Positions 55,988-64,000 of a stretch of DNA of 64,000 nucleotides are shown here, one piece after another. A program made the translations under genes and the position numbers. The stretch comes from Neisseria sp. (lineage in GTDB: Bacteria > Pseudomonadota > Gammaproteobacteria > Burkholderiales > Neisseriaceae). Under the pieces are notes generated by a model that did not search any database, was not told the origin of the DNA, and saw only the letters and a program-made list of their open reading frames with translations. The stretch spans positions 1 to 64,000 of the forward strand of contig JAUNTY010000007.1 in assembly GCA_030538415.1 (NCBI GenBank), read 5' to 3'. How positions within the stretch are numbered: the stretch's first letter is position 1; every line of letters starts with the position of its first letter.

Positions 55988-57157
55988 TCAAGCCAGCGCC
56001 TGCTGCAGGTCTTCAATCAAATCGTCGGCGTGTTCCAAACCGACGGAAATCCGAATCAGACCCGGGCGGATACCGGCTTCTTGTTTGGCTTCGGCGCTCA
56101 TTTTGCCGTGGGTGGTCGTCCACGGGTGGGTGATGGTGGAGCGGGCGTCGCCGAGGTTGGCGGTGCGCGAGAAAATGGCCACCGAATCAATCACTTTCCA
56201 GGCTGCCTCTTGGCCGCCCTCGACTTCAAACGCCACCACGATGCCGCCTGCGCTTTGCTGTTTTTGCACCAATTCAGCTTGCGGGTGGTCGGCAAATCCG
56301 GCGTGATAGACGTTGAGCACTTGCGGCTGTCGGCGCAGCCAGGCGGCGACTTTGTCGGCGTTGGCGCATTGGCGTTCGATGCGCACGGCCAGCGTTTCGA
56401 TGCCGCCGATCAGCATCCAGGCGTGAAACGGCGACATCGACAGGCCGCCCGCGTTCATATACATCTGCACCTGTTTCATCAATTCGGCATTGCCGATGAC
56501 CACGCCGCCCTGCACGCGCCCTTGGCCGTCGATGGCTTTGGTGGCGGAATGCAGCGAAATATCCGCGCCGAGCGCCAACGGCTGCTGCAACAGCGGAGTG
56601 AGGAAGGTATTATCGACAATCAGTAAGGCGCCTGCATCATGGGCGATTTGCGCCAATGCTGCCAAATCGGCCACTTCGTTGAGCGGATTGGACGGGGTTT
56701 CGAGGAAGAAAACTTTGGTGTTCGGCTGCACGGCTTCGCGCCATTCGGCCAAATCGGTTTGCGACACATAGCTCACTTCGATGCCGAAGCGTTTGATGTG
56801 GTTGTCGATGAGGCCGATGGTGGTGCCGAAGAGGCTGCGGCTGCACACCATGTGGTCGCCCGCGCTCAGAAAGGTCAGCAAGGCAGCCTGAATCGCGGCC
56901 ATGCCGGTGGCGGTGGCGACGGCGTGTTCGCCGCCTTCGAGCATGGCGACGCGTTTGGCAAAGGTGGCGGTGGTGGGGTTGGCGGTGCGGCTGTAAGTGT
57001 AGCCCGCCTGTTGGCCGGAAAACAGCGCGGCGGCATCGGCGGCGGTCGGCCACATAAAGCTGCTGGTGAGAAACAGCGCCTGATTGTGTTCGTTGTATTC
57101 GGTTTGTTCTTTAAAGCCGCGGATGGCGAGGGTTTCGGGGCGGAGTTTTTGGGTCAT
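55988..57157 (-). CDS. metZ: O-succinylhomoserine sulfhydrylase
   Basis: PLP enzyme of the Cys/Met metabolism family that makes homocysteine directly from O-succinylhomoserine and sulphide. The 389 residues contain YTYSRTANPT, ATATGMAAIQAALL, the PLP lysine in LHSATKAIDGQGRVQGG, and FFLETPSNP. LSMSPFHAWMLIGGIETL is typical of MetZ. The GxxxQ after the lysine separates it from cystathionine beta-lyase. Cytoplasmic. Confidence 0.94.
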   Translation of the reverse strand: MTQKLRPETLAIRGFKEQTEYNEHNQALFLTSSFMWPTAADAAALFSGQQAGYTYSRTANPTTATFAKRVAMLEGGEHAVATATGMAAIQAALLTFLSAGDHMVCSRSLFGTTIGLIDNHIKRFGIEVSYVSQTDLAEWREAVQPNTKVFFLETPSNPLNEVADLAALAQIAHDAGALLIVDNTFLTPLLQQPLALGADISLHSATKAIDGQGRVQGGVVIGNAELMKQVQMYMNAGGLSMSPFHAWMLIGGIETLAVRIERQCANADKVAAWLRRQPQVLNVYHAGFADHPQAELVQKQQSAGGIVVAFEVEGGQEAAWKVIDSVAIFSRTANLGDARSTITHPWTTTHGKMSAEAKQEAGIRPGLIRISVGLEHADDLIEDLQQALA

Positions 57158-57321
57158 GGCGGGATTCCGTAAATGGGTCGGCTGGGGCTTTGCCGTCTGG
57201 CAAAACGCGTCAGAAAATAATTGTTAACATTTTGCGCTTATTTGGAGCGGCTTTCAACCGCCCGCATGATATTCATCCAAATTTACGTTGCGCGGCGATT
57301 TGTGTAAGCCTGAGTAAAGCA

Positions 57322-57353
57322 AAGGCCGTCTGAAAACATTGTTCAGACGGCCT
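57322..57353 (-). terminator. yidB terminator (uptake-sequence pair)
   Basis: AAGGCCGTCTGAAAAC and GTTCAGACGGCCT, 17 bases past the stop. Confidence 0.75.
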
Positions 57354-57369
57354 GCATGCTGCAAACGCT

Positions 57370-57795
57370 TTATTTGATCAGGTTTTTCAACACCAACGAA
57401 GCCAGGTCGTCAAGGCCGAAGCCGTCGGCGTCTTGCGCGCTGCCGTTGGGGGTGGCGCTGTCCACCAGATTGGGCAGATATTGCGCCAGCAAATCGCCCG
57501 CCTGCTGGCCGTCGAGGCCGAATTTGGCGGCGATTGCTTCAATCGTGTTACTGCCCAGCGCCGATTGCAAATCGTTGCCGGACACGGCCTGGTTTTGGCT
57601 GCCTGCCGAAATCCAACTTTCCAGCGCGCCGCCGAGGCCGCCCTGCTGCAGTTGGTTCATCAGGTTGCCGACGCCGCCGTTTTGGCGCACCAGCTCCATC
57701 GCCATCGCAATGGCGGTGTTTTGCTGGCCGTCTTGGCCGCCTTGATTGCCCAGCGCCGAAGCGGCTGCGCTGATTAAAGAATCCATCAATGCCAT
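57370..57795 (-). CDS. yidB: YidB family protein (DUF937)
   Basis: A 141-residue Gly/Ala/Gln-rich protein: MALMDSLISAAASAL, NLMNQLQQGGLGGALESWIS, GSNTIEAIAAKFGLD, LAQYLPNLVDSATPNG. This is the DUF937/YidB family, cytoplasmic, without a firm function. Single gene; GGAACAACAC lies before the ATG. Confidence 0.88.
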   Translation of the reverse strand: MALMDSLISAAASALGNQGGQDGQQNTAIAMAMELVRQNGGVGNLMNQLQQGGLGGALESWISAGSQNQAVSGNDLQSALGSNTIEAIAAKFGLDGQQAGDLLAQYLPNLVDSATPNGSAQDADGFGLDDLASLVLKNLIK

Positions 57796-57901
57796 AATGT
57801 GTTGTTCCTTGTGTGAAACGGTGTTGGTAAACAGCTGCGAGTGTAGGCAAAGCGCCTGTCCTCTGCATCCGTTTTAACCTGATTTAATCAAAGTGTGTCA
57901 A

Positions 57902-57939
57902 AGGCCGTCTGAAAGCTGCAACAGGCTTTCAGACGGCCT
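57902..57939 (-). terminator. ruvX terminator (uptake-sequence pair)
   Basis: AGGCCGTCTGAAAGC and GCTTTCAGACGGCCT on either side of TGCAACAG, 14 bases past ruvX. Confidence 0.8.
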
Positions 57940-57952
57940 GTGTTTTAATAAA

Positions 57953-58411
57953 TTATTCAGCATCGCGGCCGTTAAAATATTCCGCCGCTCCGCCTTCGAA
58001 AAAGCCCTGCAAAATCGCCTGCGCCGCCACTTGGTCGAGCACGGCTTTTTGTTTTCTGCCAAACACCTGCGCTTCGGCCAACAGACTCTCGGCATACAGC
58101 GACGACATTCTTTCGTCGACCCAATACACCGGCAGATTAAAGCGCCCGTGCAGGCGGCGGCCGAATTTGCGGCTCAGGCGGGTGAGTTCGTGTTCGGTGC
58201 CGTCGGTATGCGTGGGTAGGCCGACCACCAGCTGGCGCGGCTGCCATTCCTGCACCAGCTTGCCGATGGCGGCAAACTTGGCTTCATTGCCCTCGCCCGC
58301 CACCGTGGCCAGCGGATGCACGATGCCCACTTCGGCATCACCCTCGGCCACGCCGATGCGCGCTTCGCCGAAGTCAAACGCCAGCGTGGTGCCCTTGGGC
58401 GCTTTATGCAT
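57953..58411 (-). CDS. ruvX: Putative pre-16S rRNA nuclease RuvX (YqgF)
   Basis: A 152-residue RNase H-fold nuclease, essential in many bacteria, that matures the 16S rRNA 5' end. [16 protein letters not shown] carries the first catalytic aspartate (usual form DxGxxRIGVA), QLVVGLP the second strand, and [14 protein letters not shown] the DER motif. The start overlaps the yqgE stop by eight bases. Confidence 0.93.
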   Translation of the reverse strand: MHKAPKGTTLAFDFGEARIGVAEGDAEVGIVHPLATVAGEGNEAKFAAIGKLVQEWQPRQLVVGLPTHTDGTEHELTRLSRKFGRRLHGRFNLPVYWVDERMSSLYAESLLAEAQVFGRKQKAVLDQVAAQAILQGFFEGGAAEYFNGRDAE

Positions 58412-58952
58412 GACCCGCGCCTTTCATCAACAGGTGTGGATCGACGCCGATTTTGGCAAACGCCGCGTTGTAGCGCTCGGCGTAAGGCAGGTCGAACAGG
58501 ATGTGCGTGTCGGCGGGCACGGTGAGCCAGGCGTTTTCGGCCAGCTCTTTTTCCAGCTGCCCCGCTTCCCAACTGGCATAACCGATGCTCACCACCGCAT
58601 TCTCCACCGCGCCGGGCTTGGCCAGGTTTTCAATGATGTCGCGCGAAGTGGTGAGGGCGACTTCGTCGTTAATCAGCAGGCTGCTCTGCCAGTTACCCAC
58701 CGGCGTGTGCACCACATAACCGCGGTCAATCTGCACCGGGCCGCCCATCATCACCCAGTCGTTTTGAAAGCGCTCGGGAATATCCGCATCGGCGGCGGCG
58801 AAAATCAAGTCCATAGTCACGGGCGACGGCTTGTTGACCACAATACCCATCGCGCCGTCTTTGTCGTGTTGGCAAAGATACACCACGCTGCCCTCGAAAA
58901 ACGGGTCGTCCATCGACGGCATCGCCACCAGAAAATGGTCTGCTAAATTCAT
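58404..58952 (-). CDS. yqgE: YqgE/AlgH family protein
   Basis: A 182-residue protein: [77 protein letters not shown]. This is the AlgH/YqgE family, linked to regulation in Pseudomonas but of unknown mechanism. The yqgE-ruvX pair is conserved across Proteobacteria. Confidence 0.94.
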   Translation of the reverse strand: MNLADHFLVAMPSMDDPFFEGSVVYLCQHDKDGAMGIVVNKPSPVTMDLIFAAADADIPERFQNDWVMMGGPVQIDRGYVVHTPVGNWQSSLLINDEVALTTSRDIIENLAKPGAVENAVVSIGYASWEAGQLEKELAENAWLTVPADTHILFDLPYAERYNAAFAKIGVDPHLLMKGAGHA

Positions 58953-59109
58953 ATCGGAACTTCTCTCTCGTTAATGCGCCGAAGATGGGGGCGGCCGCCG
59001 GTTTTGCAAGCGCTTGCGCCCGATTGCGCCGCCACCGCCACAGAATGTTTCAGACGGCCTGCCAATCCAGTATAATCACGCCGGTCAACCCTTGTTCAGA
59101 ATCACCGCC

Positions 59110-60462
59110 ATGCCTTTGAAACCTTTGCTGCTCGCCGCCCTTGTCGCCCTGTCTTTCCCGGCTGCCGCCGCGCCGGAAGAAGCCGCCGCCACGCAGGCCG
59201 CCGGTGATTTGCAGGATATCCGGAAAGCCATCAGCGCCGCCCAGAGCGACCTGCAGGAAAAACAGGCCGCGCAGAAAAGCGCCCGGCAAACCCTCGACCA
59301 GACCCGCGCCGCGCTCGACAAAGCGCAAAAAGAGCTGGCCGGTATCACCCGTCAGCAGCGCCAGACCTGGGAAATGCTGCAAAAGCTGCAAAACGATTTA
59401 GGCCGTCTGAAAACCGAAGTGGCGGGCACCAAAGCGCAGGTGGCGCGGCTGCTGTCGGGGCATTACAAAAACCGCCAGCCCAATGCTGTGATGCTGTTTT
59501 TGAAAAACGCCGAGCCCGGCCAGAAAGCGCGCTATCTGCAATACGCCCGCTACATCAACCAGGCGAACGAAAAAGTTATCAACGAATTGAGCGAGCAGCA
59601 AAAAGCGCTTACTGCCCGGGAAGCCGCCATCGACGGCGAGCTGGCGCGCCTCAACAAGCTCAAGGCGCAAAAACAGGCCGCGCTGGGCAAACTCGGCCGC
59701 GCCAACTCCAGCGCCCAAAACGAGAGCAACAAGCTTTCCGCCCAAATCGACAGCCAGGCCAAACGCATCGCCAGCCTGCGCGCCGACGAGCAGCGGCTCA
59801 ACAAGCTTTTGGCCGACCTTGCCCGCCGCAATGCCGAAAAACGCAAACAAGAAGCCGCCGCCCGCAAAAAAGCCGCCGAAGCGCGCATCGCCGCCGCCAA
59901 CAAGGCGCGTGCCGAACAAGCCCGCAAACAGAAACAGCAGGCCGCCAAACCCGCCGCCAAACCGTCAACCACACAAAACCAGACCGCCAAAGCACCCGCT
60001 GCCGCCACACCGCGTTCCACCCTTACCGCCGAAGACCGCAACCTGCGCCCCACCTCGGATAGCGCCGCCGCACAAAGCGGCTTCAGCACCATGCAGGGAC
60101 GCCTGCGCCGCCCGGTCGGCGGCAGCATCAGCGGCCGCTTCGGCCAACCGCGCCCGAGCGGCGGCAGCTGGCGCGGCGTGTTCTTTTCCACCGCCCCCGC
60201 CGCCGTACAAAGCATCGCCGCAGGCAATGTGGCCTATGCAGGCTCCTTGAGCGGCTACGGCAACATCGTGATTGTCGATCACGGCGGCGGCTATGTCAGC
60301 GTCTATTCCGGCCTCGGCGGCACAAGCGTGTCGCCCGGCAGCAGCGTTTCCGCAGGCAGCCGCCTCGGCACCAGCGGCAGCCTGCCCTCCGGCGAGCAAG
60401 GCCTGTATCTGGAAATCCGCTACCACAGCCAGCCGATGAACCCGCTTTCCTGGTTGCGCTAA
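59110..60462 (+). CDS. envC: EnvC-like murein hydrolase activator
   Basis: A 450-residue periplasmic protein: signal peptide at 1-20 (ALVALSFPAAAA), a long coiled coil (about 25-280) and a C-terminal LytM/M23 domain (about 330-450). The metal ligands are missing: ISGRFGQPRP lacks the first histidine and LYLEIRYHSQ has Tyr where HxH needs His. As in EnvC, the domain should activate N-acetylmuramyl-L-alanine amidases for daughter-cell separation rather than cut peptidoglycan. The start at 59110 opens the signal peptide. Confidence 0.9.
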   Translation: MPLKPLLLAALVALSFPAAAAPEEAAATQAAGDLQDIRKAISAAQSDLQEKQAAQKSARQTLDQTRAALDKAQKELAGITRQQRQTWEMLQKLQNDLGRLKTEVAGTKAQVARLLSGHYKNRQPNAVMLFLKNAEPGQKARYLQYARYINQANEKVINELSEQQKALTAREAAIDGELARLNKLKAQKQAALGKLGRANSSAQNESNKLSAQIDSQAKRIASLRADEQRLNKLLADLARRNAEKRKQEAAARKKAAEARIAAANKARAEQARKQKQQAAKPAAKPSTTQNQTAKAPAAATPRSTLTAEDRNLRPTSDSAAAQSGFSTMQGRLRRPVGGSISGRFGQPRPSGGSWRGVFFSTAPAAVQSIAAGNVAYAGSLSGYGNIVIVDHGGGYVSVYSGLGGTSVSPGSSVSAGSRLGTSGSLPSGEQGLYLEIRYHSQPMNPLSWLR

Positions 60463-60465
60463 GGT

Positions 60466-60510
60466 ATCCTGATACCGCTGCGCTGTCAGGAAGCCCTAGG
60501 GCTTCCTGAT
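60466..60510 (+). repeat. Dispersed TTCCTGAC-AGCGCAGCGG repeat after envC
   Basis: CTGATACCGCTGCGCTGTCA then GGAAGCCCTAGG is the reverse complement of the repeat after ppiB (44782); a second palindrome, GGAAGCCC-TAGGGCTTCC, follows. Likely transcription stop for envC. Confidence 0.6.
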
Positions 60511-60683
60511 GTGTCGTCAAATCCGAATAATCCCGAACTGCCGGGCGCGCCCAACCAAACACCTGTTAACAATTTTTTTACCCTAATCCGGTTGCCCGCC
60601 CTTGATAAATCACATAAAGTTCCGAAATTACGGAAAGCAGGCCGTCTGAAAGCCTGCGGCAAAAATGAAAGAGAAAGCAAACA

Positions 60684-62141
60684 ATGGCAAAATCCACTTT
60701 GAAAAAAGTCGCCCTCTACACACTCGGCGCTTTTAGCGGCGTGATTCTCAGCCTGAGCGTACAAGGCTATGCGGCCAACAACGATAAAGACAACCAGGCT
60801 CTGCCCGTGCAGTCTATCCGCACGCTGGCCGAAGTGTACGGCCAGATTAAAGCCAACTATTATCAAGACAAATCCGACGACGACCTGCTCGAAGGCGCCA
60901 TGAAAGGCATGGTGGCAGGGCTTGATCCCCACTCCGAATACATGACCACCAAAGACTATGCCGACCTGAAAGAATCGACCAGCGGCGAATTCGGCGGCCT
61001 CGGCATGGAAGTGGGCGCGGAAGACGGCTTCATCAAAGTTGTCGCACCGATTGAAGACACCCCCGCCGAGCGCGCGGGCGTGAAAAGCGGCGACCTGATT
61101 GTAAAAATCGACGGCGCATCCACCCGCGGCATGACCGTCAGCGAAGCGGTGAAAAAAATGCGCGGCAAACCCGGCACCGACATCACCCTCACCCTCTCCC
61201 GTAAAGACGCCACCAAACCCATCGTGGTCAAAATCACCCGCGCCATCATCAAGGTGAAAAGCGTGCGCCATTATCTTTTGGAGCCGGGCTACGGCTACAT
61301 CCGCATCAGCCAGTTTCAGGAACGCACCGTACCTGCCTTGAACGAAGCCGCACAGGCACTGGTGAAAGAAAACAAAGCCCCGCTGCAAGGCTTGGTGATT
61401 GACCTGCGCGACGACCCGGGCGGCCTGCTCAACGGCGCCGTCGGCGTATCGGCCGCCTTCCTGCAGCCGGACGCCACCGTGGTCAGCACCAAAGGCCGCG
61501 ACGGCAAAGACGGCATGACCCTCAAGGCCGTGCCCGAAGACTACATGCTCAGCTCAGGTCGCGACCCGCTCGCCAACCTGCCCGCCGAGCTGAAAACCAT
61601 TCCGATTACCGTGTTGGTGAATTCCGGCTCCGCTTCTGCTTCCGAAATCGTCGCCGGCGCGCTGCAAGACCACAAACGCGCGGTCATCGTGGGCACGCAA
61701 AGCTTCGGCAAAGGCTCGGTGCAAACCGTGTTGCCACTGTCTAACGGCAGCGCTGTCAAGCTTACCACCGCGCTCTACTACACCCCCAACGACCGCTCGA
61801 TTCAGGCGCAAGGCATCGTGCCCGATGTGGAAGTGAAGGACAAAAACCGCCTGTTTGAAAGCCGCGAAGCCGACCTTATCGGCCACATCGGCAACCCCAC
61901 CGGCGGCAATGAAGTCAACGGACGCATTTTCGAACCCGACAACAACGAAACCGCCCCGTCCGCCGACAGCAAAAAAGACGATGAAGACGACATCGTGTCA
62001 CGCCGCACGCCCAACCCGGCCAAAGACGACCAGCTGCGCAAAGCGCTGGAACTCTTGAAATCGCCTGCCGAATGGCAGAAATCGCTGGGTGTGGCCGCCA
62101 CCAAACCGGCTCCGAAAAAAGACAGCGAAGACAGCGAATAA
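60684..62141 (+). CDS. ctpA: Carboxy-terminal processing protease (S41)
   Basis: A 485-residue periplasmic serine protease. N-terminal signal/anchor at 8-30, PDZ domain around FGGLGMEVGAEDGFIKVV to LVKIDG-like GDLIVKIDGAS, and the S41 catalytic domain with the serine in VNSGSASASEIVAGAL and the lysine in TQSFGKGSVQ. The C-terminal 90 residues are charged and disordered. In other Proteobacteria CtpA degrades peptidoglycan endopeptidases; envC-ctpA adjacency is common, so both act in cell-wall control. Confidence 0.94.
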   Translation: MAKSTLKKVALYTLGAFSGVILSLSVQGYAANNDKDNQALPVQSIRTLAEVYGQIKANYYQDKSDDDLLEGAMKGMVAGLDPHSEYMTTKDYADLKESTSGEFGGLGMEVGAEDGFIKVVAPIEDTPAERAGVKSGDLIVKIDGASTRGMTVSEAVKKMRGKPGTDITLTLSRKDATKPIVVKITRAIIKVKSVRHYLLEPGYGYIRISQFQERTVPALNEAAQALVKENKAPLQGLVIDLRDDPGGLLNGAVGVSAAFLQPDATVVSTKGRDGKDGMTLKAVPEDYMLSSGRDPLANLPAELKTIPITVLVNSGSASASEIVAGALQDHKRAVIVGTQSFGKGSVQTVLPLSNGSAVKLTTALYYTPNDRSIQAQGIVPDVEVKDKNRLFESREADLIGHIGNPTGGNEVNGRIFEPDNNETAPSADSKKDDEDDIVSRRTPNPAKDDQLRKALELLKSPAEWQKSLGVAATKPAPKKDSEDSE

Positions 62142-62167
62142 ACCCCGCTTCTGCCGCTTTGCAAATC

Positions 62168-62202
62168 AAAGGCCGTCTGAAACCATGTTTCAGACGGCCT
62201 TT
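62168..62202 (+). terminator. ctpA terminator (uptake-sequence pair)
   Basis: AAAGGCCGTCTGAAAC and GTTTCAGACGGCCTTT with a 3- to 4-base loop. Confidence 0.85.
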
Positions 62203-62317
62203 CTGTGATTGCATTGAGTTATAACTAACATGGGTTCGGAATAAGCCAAATCCTATAATGCGAAAACCTTTGAAAACTCGGCAATCTGCCCTCTCTCCCG
62301 TTTATCCTCGCAGGAGT

Positions 62318-63409
62318 TCAGGCACGCTTTTGCAGCAGCACGCCGCTTTCGATATGATGGGTAAACGGAAACTGGTCAAACAAGGCCATGCGGCGGATAT
62401 CGTGGCTTTGTGCGAGCATGTCGAGATTGCTGCGCAAGGTTTCGGGATTGCAGGAAATGTAGATCACATTGTCAAACTGCGCCACAAGCCTGAGCGTTTC
62501 ATCGTCCACACCCGCCCGCGGCGGATCAACGAAAATGGTGGAAAAAGCATAATCGGCCAACACAATGCCCTGCTCCTGCAAACGGCGGAATTCACGGCCT
62601 CCGTTATAGGCTTCGGTAAATTCCTCGGCAGACAGACGCGCGATTTGCACGTTGCCGCTGCGGTTGGCTTCGATGTTCCACAACGCGGCGTTGACCGATG
62701 TTTTCGACACTTCGGTCGCCAACACGCGCCGGAAGCGGGTGGCCAGCGGCAGAGTGAAATTGCCGTTGCCACAATAAAGCTCCAGCATGTCGCCGCCCAA
62801 TCCGTCGGCGCAATCGCAAGCCCAGGCCAGCATTTTCCGGCAAACTTCGGCATTCGGCTGCGTGAAGCTGCCTTCAATCTGGCGGTAAACAAACGTTTGG
62901 CCGCCGACTTCCAGCTTTTCGGTAACAAAGTCTTGCGCCAGCACGATTTTCTGACCGCGGCTGCGGCCGATAATCCGTATGCCCAATCCGTCTTGCAGCT
63001 GCTCTGCCGCCGCCCGCCATGCTTCGTCGAGCTTTTTGTGGTAAATCATCGTTACCAGCATTTCACCGCTCAAAGTAGCCAGAAATTCAACCGCATACCA
63101 GCGGTTTTTCAGCACCGTGCTGTCGGCTACGGCGGCCATCAGGCGCGGCATCAGCGCGTTGATGCTTTCATGCGCCGCCAAAAACCGGTCGCAACGGATC
63201 AGCGAAGCGCCGCTGGCTTTGCGACCACGTTCAAACATGGCATAAAAACACTCATCACCCTCATGCCACACGCGAAACTCCGCGCGCATGCGGTAATGCT
63301 GTTCGGGCGATTCGAAAATTTCCAAATCGGGAATATTCAGGCCGGAAAACAAATCCCGGATATATCGGGTTTTTTCTGCAAGCTGGCCGGCGTAATCGGA
63401 AGGCGTCAT
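62318..63409 (-). CDS. trmA: tRNA (uracil-5-)-methyltransferase TrmA
   Basis: SAM-dependent enzyme forming ribothymidine at U54 of the tRNA T-loop. The 363 residues contain LELYCGNGNFTLPLA (SAM motif I), IFVDPPRAGVDDET and the nucleophilic cysteine in ISCNPETLRSNL; there is no Fe-S or TRAM domain, which separates it from RlmD. Length matches E. coli TrmA. Confidence 0.95.
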   Translation of the reverse strand: MTPSDYAGQLAEKTRYIRDLFSGLNIPDLEIFESPEQHYRMRAEFRVWHEGDECFYAMFERGRKASGASLIRCDRFLAAHESINALMPRLMAAVADSTVLKNRWYAVEFLATLSGEMLVTMIYHKKLDEAWRAAAEQLQDGLGIRIIGRSRGQKIVLAQDFVTEKLEVGGQTFVYRQIEGSFTQPNAEVCRKMLAWACDCADGLGGDMLELYCGNGNFTLPLATRFRRVLATEVSKTSVNAALWNIEANRSGNVQIARLSAEEFTEAYNGGREFRRLQEQGIVLADYAFSTIFVDPPRAGVDDETLRLVAQFDNVIYISCNPETLRSNLDMLAQSHDIRRMALFDQFPFTHHIESGVLLQKRA

Positions 63410-63449
63410 ATCAAATCCATCTGCTTCGGGTGGGCGTGATTATACGGCA

Positions 63450-63643
63450 ATATGCGCATGCCTGCCTGATGCGGCGTATGTATGATAGCCAAACAGCTTG
63501 TGCCCACTCATCAAAGCGGAGCCGATTGACTTGGTGCATCAGCACCTTGTCAATCGTTCTTCTTGAGCCGAAGACAGCATGGATGACACGAAACCGACAG
63601 ACTTTCCTGATGTAAAAAATGTGTTGTTCGGCCATAACTCGCC
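63450..63643. repeat. Diverged full-length Correia-like element upstream of ttcA
   Basis: Reading the minus strand: GTTATGGCCGAACAACACAT start (63639 downwards), core TGTCTTCGGCTCAAGAAGAA, the internal hairpin AAGGTGCTGATGCACCAAG close to the meningococcal AGGTGCTGAAGCACC form, and CAAGCTGTTTGGCTATC at the far end. It shares both ends with 19538-19755. Confidence 0.6.
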
Positions 63644-63652
63644 TGAAAAAGC

Positions 63653-63690
63653 CTGAGGCCGTCTGAAAGCAAGGTTTCAGACGGCCTCAG
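63653..63690. terminator. Uptake-sequence hairpin upstream of ttcA
   Basis: CTGAGGCCGTCTGAAA and TTTCAGACGGCCTCAG, followed by a partial TTTCCTGACAGCGTAGCAG dispersed repeat. Confidence 0.7.
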
Positions 63691-63753
63691 GTTTCCTGAC
63701 AGCGTAGCAGATATTCCGCTCAATCGTTTAAAACAACTTCACACCGTTTCAGG

Positions 63754-63759
63754 TATAAT
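63754..63759 (+). promoter_or_regulatory. Probable ttcA -10 element
   Basis: TATAAT 30 bases upstream of the ATG; no good -35 at the normal distance. Confidence 0.45.
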
Positions 63760-63788
63760 CCGCGCTTACCTTAAAAAGCGGCTGCATC

Positions 63789-64000
63789 ATGTCTAAAAAA
63801 CCGAAACACGAATTGGAAAACAACAAGTTAAACAAACGCCTGCGCCATGCTGTCGGCGATGCCATCAACGATTTCAACATGATTGAGGCGGGCGACAAAA
63901 TCATGGTCTGCCTCTCCGGCGGCAAAGACAGCTACGCGCTGCTTGACATCCTGCGCCAGCTTCAAGCCAGCGCGCCGGTGGATTTCGAGCTGGTGGCGGT
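63789..64000 (+). CDS. ttcA: tRNA 2-thiocytidine(32) synthetase TtcA (partial)
   Basis: The first 70 codons of TtcA run off the window. [20 protein letters not shown] (20 residues) is followed by [20 protein letters not shown] and [12 protein letters not shown], the PP-loop SGGKDS typical of TtcA. The enzyme thiolates C32 of some tRNAs with sulphur supplied by IscS, which is encoded in this window, and needs a [4Fe-4S] cluster. Confidence 0.92.
   Translation, partial: MSKKPKHELENNKLNKRLRHAVGDAINDFNMIEAGDKIMVCLSGGKDSYALLDILRQLQASAPVDFELVA

Noticed and set aside
62258..63439. 393-codon frame antisense to trmA
   Set aside because: Shadow of trmA, which has all catalytic motifs on the minus strand.

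Overview
The window is chromosomal DNA of a Neisseria-group bacterium (Neisseriaceae, Betaproteobacteria). The 12-base DNA uptake sequence AGGCCGTCTGAA occurs dozens of times, very often as inverted pairs that double as terminators. Correia-type repeats are abundant, and the gene set (hisZ-purA, lldD, bfrA/bfrB, isc-hsc, metZ, pip) is Neisseria-like. The AG form of the uptake sequence dominates over the AT form typical of N. meningitidis and N. gonorrhoeae, and the coding DNA is GC-rich, so a commensal or animal-associated species is more likely. I cannot name the species from sequence alone.

Layout. 0-5 kb: two small unknown genes, purA, hisZ and lldD, all on the minus strand. 5.6-16.9 kb: a long plus-strand iron-sulfur cluster assembly locus, iscR-iscS-iscU-(DksA-like zinc finger)-(HhH-like)-iscA-x-hscB-(membrane protein)-(DUF6973-like)-hscA-(esterase)-fdx-iscX, then a gene broken by an in-frame amber codon and an MBL-fold gene. 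A near-perfect type 1 IscR site overlaps the iscR promoter. 17-21.4 kb: CsbD, pip, a thioesterase, an acetyltransferase and small membrane or secreted proteins, with Correia elements between them. 21.5-27.5 kb: a minus-strand, partly overlapping six-gene cluster matching the uncharacterised enterobacterial ynbABCD set, with an added PlsC-type acyltransferase and an extra membrane protein; it looks like a dedicated phospholipid-modification system. 27.7-30.6 kb: uvrA. 30.6-33.3 kb: an AT-rich island with a P-loop ATPase (Sll1717-like, a possible defence gene) and a RAYT transposase flanked by REP-like palindromes. 33.5-37 kb: a pRiA4b ORF-3 protein, an aldo/keto reductase, ppnP and the bfrA-bfrB pair.

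37.3-46.2 kb: typA, a lipoprotein, trxB, the oxygen-independent ubiquinone genes ubiU-ubiV-ubiT, ppiB and a secreted TIM-barrel-like protein between full-length Correia elements. 46.4-47.2 kb: tRNA-Ser(GGA) and two identical tRNA-Leu(CAG). 47.3-54 kb: rnr, a ribB gene that reads in frame from a CI-like helix-turn-helix domain into RibB and a degenerate RibA (RibX) domain, a DMT transporter, a DUF2185 gene, ribH and nusB. 54-64 kb: a DUF2788 protein, a CynX-type transporter, metZ, yidB, ruvX-yqgE, an EnvC-like activator, ctpA, trmA and the start of ttcA.

The observations I consider most worth following are the HTH-RibB-RibX fusion with an inverted repeat at its promoter, the expanded ynb-like lipid cluster, the AT-rich ATPase/RAYT island, and repeated nesting of Correia elements inside one another.
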